This document shows, one piece after another, positions 51,601-63,239 of a stretch of 64,000 bases of DNA (the first letter of the stretch is position 1; the number at the start of each line of letters is the position of its first letter). The DNA lies in NCBI RefSeq assembly GCF_027596085.1, contig NC_072449.1:19776834-19840833 (forward strand), read 5' to 3'. Origin of the DNA: Anoplopoma fimbria (taxonomy: Eukaryota > Chordata > Actinopteri > Perciformes > Anoplopomatidae). The notes under the pieces are model-generated. The model saw nothing but the letters and a program-made list of their open reading frames with translations. It was not told where the DNA came from and made no database searches. Made by a program: the position numbers and the translations under genes.

Positions 51601-54600
51601 AGACTAGTGGGAATCAACACATTCTGAGGCTTTTTCATATTGGGAGATTTATTTTGACTAATTATATGGATGTATGTCTTTAGGTGAGAAGCTTGACTAC
51701 AAAGCATGTGAGTCTCTGGAAGAGATTTTGAAGAGGGTCCAGTTTAAAGTGATAGACCTGGAGCAAACCAACCTGGATGAAGATGTAAGAAGATCCTGCC
51801 TTTTTAAAATTTGTCTCTGTCTCATTCCCGTCCTTCATTCCTCTCATGTTTAGCTAGCATACTTCCATCTCACATCCATAATGCATGCTTGTCACTCTTT
51901 CTCTTTCAATGTTGCTTTCTGCCCTCAGTCACGATCTGATCCTCTTTTTCACTCTCACTGCACTGACAGGATGTGGAGTGTTTGCCATGGGTTTTCTGAT
52001 TACTCCAGATGTCCACTTGTGTAAACACTGTTAGGGACGTTTTGGCTGCAGACACGCACAGATAGAGACAGTGCTGCAGTGTGGAGCAGAGACGCACAGC
52101 CTAGACCACTTCCTTTCACACAGAGCTCCAAAGATTCTGTATAACATACAGACACAAGCTCTACCTTTAGACAGATTTGCATAAGATAAGCTTCTTTAGG
52201 GTTGGAACGGTCACTTTAATTACTGCTCATTATTTTATTCCGCTAGCAAAGCCACTTTCACACTTTAACCACAGAAATGATTAAGGCCCCAATCTTCTGC
52301 TGTTATTCAGCACACTTGTAGATGTTGTGATAGTTGTAGTCCTGTCTTTAGGGACACATGTGGACTTGAGGGTAATTTAGGCAGCTGTCACTTTACCTCC
52401 AGACTGTCAGTTAAGTGTGCAGTTTGATTTTCATGAAAGTGAATATGAATTAAAGGTAGCCTGTGGCGTTTTTGACCACTAGTAATGCTAAGGAGCAATG
52501 TCTTTTAGTCCCCATTTTTGTTTGTATCATGTGAGTGCACACAAGGACACCCAGGATACACTGCAGATGGTTGTATACTATTATGCTGATGACGGATTCA
52601 TGCATTATGTGTAGAAATTCATCAACCAAGCCAAGGAAGAACAATGCTAACAAGTAAACCTGGATGTAAACAATATACACTGCAAATTCTTCCAAAGATC
52701 TGCTCTGCAATTGTTTGATGTAAAAATAAATGCTTTCAACACATTTGTTAAGCCATAGGATACACACAGTGGAGTTTGGTAAAAAATGCTGGATGTAGAA
52801 CATAACCCAAAATCTCCACATGGTACCTTTTAACATAGAAGAATGTGAGAAGACCTACAAACTGCTTCAAAACCACACAAACAAATGAAACGAAACAAAG
52901 CTCACAAAACTGAAGTTAAACAAATGCATGAGCCGTAATTACAACCAACCAAATTTCATCATTTGATTTATTAGCAGGCAGTAACAGTGTCTTGGCTGAA
53001 AGCTCTATTATATAGGACAATAGTTTGAATAAGTGGCCGAGCCCCTTTTGTGTTGAGGGTACATGATGGTATTTGTGTTTGGTCTGAGTTTCTCAAACTT
53101 TCTGATTTAATCAAATCTGCCCAACAACTTCAAAGAACACCTAACTCCACCTCTTAGTGCAAGCTTAAGCAATCCTGGCAAACGCTGTTATTAGTAGCTA
53201 GCAGTCTTCACTTTCAAAATTGATTTATAGATGAATGATGTCCATTTGTGGTATTTATTCTCTTGACTTGGGAGGTTCCATGAATATTGAAGGGTTGGGC
53301 ATCCCTGCCTAACTAATTTTTTATATTGAGATCCGATCACAATGCGCGAACATCTGAGATAATGAGAACGCATTTTAATACCAGGTGTAAATCCTGAGAC
53401 CCCTGAATCAAATGCCATTATCCAGATATTGTATCCAGATACACATCAGGTTAATAACCAGGTGTTGTCTACATGTGTTTGCCCTTAGATGGACTGGTGT
53501 TCTGCGTATATAGCTCATGTGGAATAGGTCCAGCCCCACCAGATGGCAAAGACAATTATGCAAACTCAAAAATGTCCCTCTCAAGTGGAACAGACTTTAC
53601 CCAGTTGCATGCAGGAACATTTTATTGTGTAATTTTACTTCACCTACAACCAATCACGAGAGAAGTGAAGTGTAACCTGACAATGGCAACTCTGATTTGT
53701 TTCATAGTATAGTTTTTATTTATACACAGAACAAAATGCAATGAGTTAGCTAATTCATGTTTATATTGTTCATTCATCAACATTATTGTACATATACTTT
53801 TTCAACAGATCTATGTTTTAATAAACTACACACACACACCAGAGCTCCACATAATCCAAACAAATGCAGAGTGACGTACGCACTTTTTAGCCAACATGAA
53901 GCGCTCCCCCGGAAATATGAATGAGGTAGTTGAATGAGTCGGTGACTGAGTCACCAAAGAGCTGCATCTCAGTCTGAGACAAGTGTCTCGCCTTGGGCTC
54001 AGATGAAATGAAAAGTGTTGAAAGGAGAAGAGGAAGTCGAGGGTAGAACGTAGGTAGGTGGGATGGAAGAGGAATGGAATGGTGAAATTAGAAGATGGGA
54101 GTGAGAGACGTGCAGTGGTAGCAGTTGATTTGGCACAGCTCCAGTAGTGTCAGCTTGTAAGGAATGATATGGGAAGATGAAAGGAGAAGAAATGGTTCTG
54201 GAGAGGTGTTTTAAGAAGCATGGGGAGCAGAAACACAGTATGGCTTTTATTGGCCTCGATGTGACTCAACTTCCCCCACCCTGTAGATAAACAAACTCAT
54301 ATATAATCTATAATGTCTCAGAGTTCACACCCACACACACAAACAAACAAAGGGGAAAAGGTAAACATGAGACGCTAAGCAGCAGCTTCTCATCAACCCC
54401 CGCTTGAGGATAAACTTAAACGCTCACACTCCCATTTTAATCGGCTACTTACATCCTGCAATTGGCTGCACAATTGAGCAAATTCACCACTGGCTGTTGG
54501 TTCTGGTGGTGTTTAAATTTGCTTTTAACTGTTGCTGAGTGAAAGACGAGGGGGACACAGAATCCACACATGAAAGGTAATGACCCAGGAGCTAATTTTG

Positions 54601-57600
54601 TTCTTAAAACATGCTAATAAGTTGCTGCAAAAATTGCAGACAAGCAAAAATAACAAGCCATCCACTTTTACTCCAGTTTCATAAACACTTCAACATTGTT
54701 AGATGAAAGAGATGCACCCTACGGCACTACCAAAACCAAAATGAGGTTAAATCACTCTGATCACATGAGTGCACTTTGGCTGCATCACCTGATATTTCAT
54801 TTCTTCATCTGCTCCTTTACCAAACAGGGTTTCACCTCACCATTTTACAGTGTTTCAGCCTTTAAGAATGCTGTTCTTCTCATTATCTCTACAACATAGC
54901 TGAAATTAAAATGTCTTGTTTGACATACATAACTGTTTTTTTACTCAATCTTTTTTTTTTTAAGCAAAAATGCCAAACTTTTGATGGTTTCAGTGTCTCA
55001 AATATCTGTATGTGTATATCTATATTACTATAATTGTAAAGTGAATTTTGAGGATTGGACTGTTGGTTGGACTCTGGAAAACGATGGGCATTTTCCCAAT
55101 TTGTATGTGTTTCAGAAAACAAACTGTTAATCTGTTTATTGTAAAAAATAACCTACGTATTAATTTATAATGACAATAATCTAAAGCAGCAAGGATTGAT
55201 TAGTCAATCAACGGAAAATGTATCGGTAACTATACTGATAATCAATCAATCGTTTAAGTCATGTTTAAGCAAAAATGCCAAACATTTGCTGTTCCCATAT
55301 TTTCAAATTTTAGGATTTAATGCTTTAAAGTGTCATATATGACAGTAAACTCAATACCTTTGGATTCTGGACTGTTGATCTGATAGAGTTTTAAAAGACA
55401 AAATAATTCATCAAGAAAAGAATCAGCTCATTAATCAAAAGTTGTATTAATTGTCCCGCTCTAAAATAAACTTCTTTTGGTATTATATCTAGAAACTATG
55501 AGCGGTAACACTGCTCATTTTCTCATGTTCACTAGTTTAATTTTCTCTGACTTTTTAATTGCAACTGTAGATAGTAACCCAGGCAGGTGGGTCTTTATCC
55601 CCACTTGAGGCCCCCTTGAACACTGATGCAGGTCTCACCTATTCTGAGGGCCTGTTACCGTGGCAACTACAGCTGCTCCAGCCTATATCATGTAACATCT
55701 CTTTGAGGGTTTTGACACAGTGATCAACTGTGAGATGATTTTAAAACTGTTTGTTTTTATTCTGAAGGTTATTTTTTTCTCCTATTCTCAGGGTGCATCA
55801 GCTCTGTTTGACATGATCGAGTACTATGAGTCGGCCACACATCTCAACATCTCCTTCAACAAGCACATTGGCACACGAGGATGGCAAGCCGCAGCTCACA
55901 TGATGAGAAAGGTGAGAGATCATCCCCTCCTACAGTGAAAAACATTGTCTGCAGTGAAAATGGACAGGCTGGTAAAGGATTTAATTATTTCATGTATCAA
56001 CAAAACACTCCAAAGAATAACATGTTAAAGTGGGAAGATTTTTGTTTTCGTCAACTTGATATTTGATAAAAGACTGTTTAACAGTGCCACACTAGTTTAT
56101 AAGTAATATTCCAGAATACAGGCTGAATTCTGAGAGAATGAACAGGATGACGGCGGCGTTGAAAGAGATTTTCTTTCCTCGGAGATGGCACTGAGGACGG
56201 AAAATAAAAGTAGTATTTTTAAATTTAAAAGGGGGAGTGATAGACTTCAATGGTCTGGTTGTGTTTGTTGTCTTTAGCGAGATAGCTCCTCAGCCTTAAG
56301 ACCAAACTGAGTGCAAAATTGAATGTTGTGTATTTTGTGTTCCTGCCTAAAAATAGTTTCCTTTTCTTCTGTAATTGGATCTTTGTGACCAGGGCAGAAG
56401 ATCGTTTTTTTCCTCTTTCCTCCCTTGCTCCTCTAAAGTCTTGCCCTTTACGGTGCTCTTTGACATCAGTTATCACTTGCTGTGAAGAATACAAATGGGC
56501 CGCCAGGCAAACCCATTAATATATCACCTTTCAAGCAATATATGTGAGAAAATGCATGAATATGAACAGCTGCAGGTTAGCTTTTGTCAAACCAACCATG
56601 CGAAGGTACTTTTGGTTGTGTGTCAGAGGAATAGAGACAATGAAGCTTTTCTACAAAAACATATTACATAGTTAGTTTTTTTCTAATTATAAACTGTGTA
56701 ATAATTTAGGTGTAAGAGTGTGAGATGATACATGCAAAATATATCCTAAACAAGATGTGGTAAATTAATAATTCAATTTGTATATCAGGTTACTAGGTTG
56801 TGGAGATTATGGATATTTTTTGCTCCGTTGAATTTCCTTGTGTTGTAGCCTGGCAGTGTACCGCAGTGAGCAACAATAATCTGTTTGCCAAACCCCAAAT
56901 GACTTTGCAGTCTTTGTCATGAATCTTGTTGCCGATTTATTTATGTATTTTTAAAGATTTGGTTCATTACTTTCCCAACTAAAGGGAAAATCAATAAAAT
57001 TCTCAATCACAGTAACTAATGATACAAAAGTTGAATCTTATTACTGTGTGTGAAGCTTATTTCTCATCAGATCAGTGTTTGCAAAAGGCATTCGCTTGTC
57101 TTCGAGAATCGGGTGTCTGATGATTAATGAACAGCTGTCTAGAGACTCCAGCTGGTTGATTGTCTGTATCGTAGCTTGTCAATAAAAAGTTGCAGTAGCT
57201 GATTTCAGCAAAGCCCAATAAATCATTTCGCACTAATGTTTTGACAAGTGTGTCCTTGAATCCCTGAGGTGAGTCCTTGGATTAAGCAGATGAAAACCAA
57301 TATTGAAGAGCCTTTATCTGGGTGACAGTGTGCATACACGTCATCTTTGTCATTCACATCTGCTCATTTGAGGATAATGTTTTATGAATGGAGTCTGATG
57401 AAGCTCTCATCTTGTCATCGTCGGTCTACGACAGCAGCTATTCACAGCTAACGAGAGGTTACAGGATTAGGAATAAAGATGAAAGGAAAATGTGTGTTTA
57501 TGTCTCTCCTAGCCAGATGCTGCAGGTCGCCTACCTGCTTGATAACTTGCATAACACAAAGATTGCTTTCGTCACGTTAATGAGGACTTTTTTTCACACA

Positions 57601-59318
57601 CTTTGTAAAAACCTTATTTGTGTGTGCCCTTTTGTACGTACACATCAAATAAATTGTATCTCTGTTGGTGTTTCAGACGAGCTCTCTGCAGTATCTCGAT
57701 GCACGTAACACTCCTCTGCTGGACCACTCGGCTCCCTTTGTAGCACGAGCACTCAGGATCAGTGGCAGCCTGGCAGTCCTCCACCTAGAGAACGCTGGTC
57801 TGACTGGCAGACCGCTCATGTTACTGGGTAAGATGGGCAGAGCGGTTTCTCTTTACAGTCTGCCTTCACTGTCAGAGATCCCAATTCGAGAATTTAGTCC
57901 TCTATTTCTGAAATTTCGTTTTTCTTCCTCCCTCACCATTCTTTATAATTTATTTTTCTTGACAGCTACAGCTCTGAAGATGAATATGAACCTGCGGGAA
58001 TTGTACCTGGCAGACAACAAGCTCAATGGCCTGCAGGACTCAGCCCAAATTGGCAACTTGCTTAAGTTCAACTACAACATTCAGATCCTGGACCTGCGCA
58101 ACAACCACATCCTAGACTCTGGTACACAGCAGTGATAGAGCAATAACACTTACTGCAGCATAATTGTTTTATAGCGAAGCGGGAAATGTAAAAAAGATTT
58201 GTTTATTGCGCACCTCAGTACCACAAACTCCGATAAGATGAGAGTTTATTGACCCTAGTGGGGAAATTAGGTCATCGTGGTTAAAGTAATATAAAAATAA
58301 TTCAAGAAATAGAATAGAATAAAAGCAATACACATATTTTGCTTGTATTGATTAAATATAATAAGTCTCCATATGATCATGTGTTTATACAAGAAGTATT
58401 GTGGCATGCTGTTTAGGAAAAAACAGTAAAGCGCCTTCATCTCATATTTATTAGAATCTTTATTTACCAGCTACTGGACAGAGGTGTGTTGTTCATAGAG
58501 AGTCAGCAATCATGAGTTTGATCATCTGTTCATTATCTTGTATATGGTAGTTGTTTTAAAAACACAACCACAGTCATATGTTGGATCATTTGGTTTCATT
58601 TAAATTCAGAATGTGATTACTGTTCAGGCTGAAAGGCAAACAAAAGTATTACATTTTGCCATCATTGTCTGTGGTCTTTCACAGTTAAGAGCTACTGATT
58701 TGGATTTTACAGCATTAAGTCGACAAACACTCTCAAATATCCCTGTTTAGAGGTTTGCATAACAGACTGAGTAATGAGCTAAAAATAACATCCAAGTCTT
58801 TGTGTAAAAATGTATTTGTTGCTCTTCTTTCCACCAATACGTACAGTATATTTCATCTAAACTTGAATAAAAGATGCACACACAACACTAAACTGATTCT
58901 AGCACTGAACACCTCCAGATGCAAAAGCACAGGATGTGATTGTTATCATTGTGTTCTCATACAGTATAGCTGAGGCCCATAGATTATGTTTCTTTGGTCA
59001 TCCAAATATATTGTTTTCTTATGTTTACAGTTTACACTAAATGAGGTCCTTTTGCTAGTACAGATAATACAAAGAGGCCCCTGCTAATGCCTCAAATTAG
59101 ACATTTTACTTTATTTTCATGATGTTAAAATTGTGATATATTAAAGTTGAGTTAGAAACAGATGTACTAACTCTGTCGGTCTCTGTTTGTCATCGCAGGT
59201 CTGGCGTACGTGTGCGAAGGACTAAAAGAGCAGAGGAAAGGCCTCGTCACTTTGGTGCTATGGAACAACCAGCTCACACACAATGGCATGGGCTACCTCG
59301 CTGCTGCACTGGTACAAA

Positions 59319-59379
<61 letters not shown>

Positions 59380-62300
59380 TGGGACAATAAATCTACTCAC
59401 ACACACTTTTTTAAGAGATAAACACTGGCTTTTTGTGTGCCTAGGCAGGGATAATTACATTTTCTCCTCATTACTTGATAAGGGAAGCGATCAAATAGAG
59501 CTCTTCTTTTATACCTCTTCTCCTCATATCTGTTCATGTTCGTCAGCTGGCCCACAGCTCGACTCCATATGTACAGGTTGTACTGTAGCTCAGTCTCTTC
59601 TACACCTGGAATGAGAGTTTGGTTTATTTAATGGATAAAGCCAGAAAAACAAAGTGATAGTGATTGAGGATTATCTTCTTATTTGAACATATCATTTGCT
59701 CATGCAACTTTTTAACTTCCTTACGATCTTGTTTATGACAAATAAGATAAATGGCTCTTTTGTATTTCACTAGAAGAACTAAATACCCAATTTATTTGTG
59801 TAAACTTGTAAGTGACCGGTGTCTAGGTGGTAGATTAACGTGCTGTGTTGATAGACGTCATCACATCTGATTTGACTGAACATTTCCAGGCTGGCACCAC
59901 GTTAATACAGCTGACGTTTTGTGCTGTCATGTCTTGCTCAGTGAACGGATGTGAGCTTGGGACTTTTTTTCTTGCATTTCCATTTTGTTTATCTTGGTTT
60001 GATTTCACAGCAGTCTGGCAAAGATAATCCGTTACTAAAGTCGTTGGTCTAATGTCTGTTGTTGAGTGATAGCGCATTAACTTCTCACCCATTCTTCACT
60101 CATTGTGTTAGTACTAGACTGTTTATGTTTTCACACTTTCATTACCGTCTCTTTTCAGAGTTAGATAACTTTTATTGCTGTTTTTGACCAATTTTGTTAC
60201 TGCTTTCTGCTTTTAATAGAACCACAGGACATTTTCCAAACATAGCATAAATAATATTATTAATGACTATAATACAGCATTTGCACCATGTTTCTTGATC
60301 ACATTAGAACCTGTTTATCGATACTGTTTTATGAGATGAGATTGTTGTCTCAATGTAATGGATACAAAAACTAATTTTGTTCACTATGACGAGTGCTATA
60401 GTGAAGCTTGAATGTTGCTCACATGCACTAACATGCACGAAAATGCACACACAGCCGGCTAAATAAACAAAGCAACGACATCTTTACAAATCAAATAGTT
60501 GTTTGCTGCTACATAAATCTTCAGGATGATAAAATGTATTTAACCTCTCACATGTTGTTGTGCATGAACAATTATGACACAGCAGTCCTGTTATTTTTAG
60601 AAACACATGATGGTTGTGCTTTTGGATTATAAATACTGCATTTTTCTTCCAAGAAATCAGTTTGATAGTGAGGCTTGTGAGATGATGCAGGACACACAAA
60701 AGTGGCCTTAAAGCCTTATTCCTTCTGATAAAGAACATCCCGTGACTATCTAATTCTAATTCATAACTACAGAGATAACCACATTGTACTTGGTCTCCAC
60801 ATTGCAATGAGTTGGTGAAGTTTGGTATGTAAAAATAATAAGTTTCAAGAGAAGAGGCCTGTAAATTGTCAATATAATAGAGAGATGGAGATTCTTACAT
60901 AGTAAAAAAGAGCATGTTATAGACCTCAAACTGCTCTGGCACTTATTGGAGTTTAAAGCAACAGGAGACAATTGAAAGGAGTTTAAAGCGTCGGACATAC
61001 TACATATGTGTTCTGCAGACAGCTGCAAACCTGTACAAGTCACATATACGCGGACCAGGCTCCATTCTTTCTTAAACTGAGGGTCTGCGTTGGCCTGGCA
61101 TTCCACGCATGCGCATTTCCTGATTCACACTCAATTCCACATGATGGTGGTGTCGTTTTCATTGTTTGCCAGGAATTTAACGCTGAAAGTATGAATTGGC
61201 CTTTATTAATTCACTGATTAAGTAATTGACTGTGGTCTGGCAGGAATAATCTATTGCAATAATGTCAAAATGGAAGCACCGAAAAATCCCAATTACAGAA
61301 TTTAAATATAAAGTATTTGACATAAACAGTAATGTACATTCTAGGTATTTAACACATGATATTAGCATAATCCCAGTTAATCATTTCATTTATCTAGTAT
61401 AATCATGACTCCCTTGACAAACGCCTGCTGTAAAAACGTACCTTCATTCTACCATTCTGTTTTTTCTCTGCCCCCCTCAGCCATGCACCCAGAGTCTGGA
61501 GACTCTTAATCTCGGCCATAACTCTGTGGGTAATGAAGGGGTCCATAAGCTGAAGGACGGACTGATTGGCAACCGCTCTGTGCTCAGACTGGGCCTCGCT
61601 TCCACCAAACTGTCCTGCGAAGGTGGGAATTAGTGCCCGTCAGTTTTTGTGAAGGTTTTTCTGCTGACTTGCTTTCTTTTATGACTTGTTTTTTCTTGTT
61701 TCTTCTTTTTATCTGTGCTATAGGAGCTGTGGCTGTGGCTGAATTCATTGCCGAGAGCCCCAGACTGCTGCGTCTAGACCTTCGAGAGAATGAGATCAAA
61801 ACAGGTGGACTGATGGCCCTGTCACTCGCCTTAAAAGTCAACACCTCTCTGCTGCGTCTCGACCTTGACCGGGAGCCCAAAAAAGAAACTGTGAGCATGC
61901 GGCCAAGGCTTGGGAAGGGGTTAGAGGAGAGGAACTGAAGGGAGGGATAATGCATATGGTTTTTTTTGGTACCCTACATTAGGTGTTTGCATAAGTATGC
62001 ATCTTATTCCTCTGTGACATAGTTTTATATTGTTGCACTGGGGGAAAGATATGAATCCTTTTAATAGGGGGATATTTGTCTTTAGCAACATACAGATATA
62101 GACAATAAACAAAATCTTGATGTACTAATTCATTCATTCAGCCCAGTTCACATCAGTTTCAGTGATTTGTTAACCCCAATACACAATCTTGCAAATACTC
62201 AATGGTGCACCAAAAGAAAAGTTGAAACGAATCCCCATAAAATGTACAATTAACTCCCGTTTGAGTAATGACTTTGAACTTCAGAATAATTCTAGCCTTA

Positions 62301-63208
62301 ACCTTCTTTTATGATTTTGTCTGGACATTTTATGCCTTTATTAAATATTTGACAGGGGAGAGATGACAGGAAATAAGGGGAGAGAGATGGAGAGTGACAA
62401 TAAAGGTCTCCTTAGGCCAAAAGCCACCAGAACACTCCCAGCTATAGCTTTTTAAAGAGAACTGTGTTTTTAAAAAAAGACAGTATTACTAACTAAAACT
62501 GCAGCCTGAAGGGTTGCTTTTTTATTATGATATTCTTGTGGTTTCCTGTTTCATGTCTGAGTCATATTTTTCATGTTTTTCAGGTGAAGAGCTTCATTGA
62601 GACCCAGCGCGACCTGCTGGCTGAGATCCAGAATGGCTGCAAGCGGAACTTCATCCTGGCTAAAGAAAAGGAGGAAACAGAGCAGAAGACGAGGCAGTCG
62701 GCCTCCATGGCTGAAATAGCCACAGAGGATGGGACCAGAGAAGAAGAGGAAGAAGAACCATTAAAAGAGGAGAGAGGGGACAAAGAGAGTACAGCGGGAG
62801 AAGAAAAGGGTGAAACAACAGGGAATGAAGGACAGTCTAGCAGCCAGGCAGGAGATGGCACTCAGACGAGCATTCCTCAAATGATCCTGGAGTCGGACTC
62901 AGACACTGAAGATGAGGATGAGGAGTTGGTAACAAAGTCATCTTCCTCGTCAAACTCCTCCTCTCGGTTAAACCAGACTAATCCTCAAACCCATACAGCG
63001 GTTGCACAGCCCCTTCTCAGTGCCTCAAGTGCGTCCTCACCTCCGTCTGCCTCACCTGCTGGCGGGCCAAGTGTCATATCCGGCATCACCGTCACAGAAT
63101 CAACAGTTCCTCCAGGCACCCCTCCATCTCCTGGTCGCTGTATATCTGTCTCTAGTCCAGGGAGGGGTCACAAGATCTTCATGGTAACTCGGGTGGAGAG
63201 CCCCCCTG

Positions 63209-63239
<31 letters not shown>

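Larger units (their letters stand above)
51785..55791. other. ppp1r37 intron 4
   Basis: A 4,007-bp intron with a TTAA-flanked MITE candidate and two tandem repeat copies. It holds no gene. Confidence 0.85.

Noticed and set aside
52450..52836. 128-residue minus-strand open frame with hydrophobic segments
   Set aside because: It lies wholly inside the TTAA-flanked element and reads through its terminal repeat.
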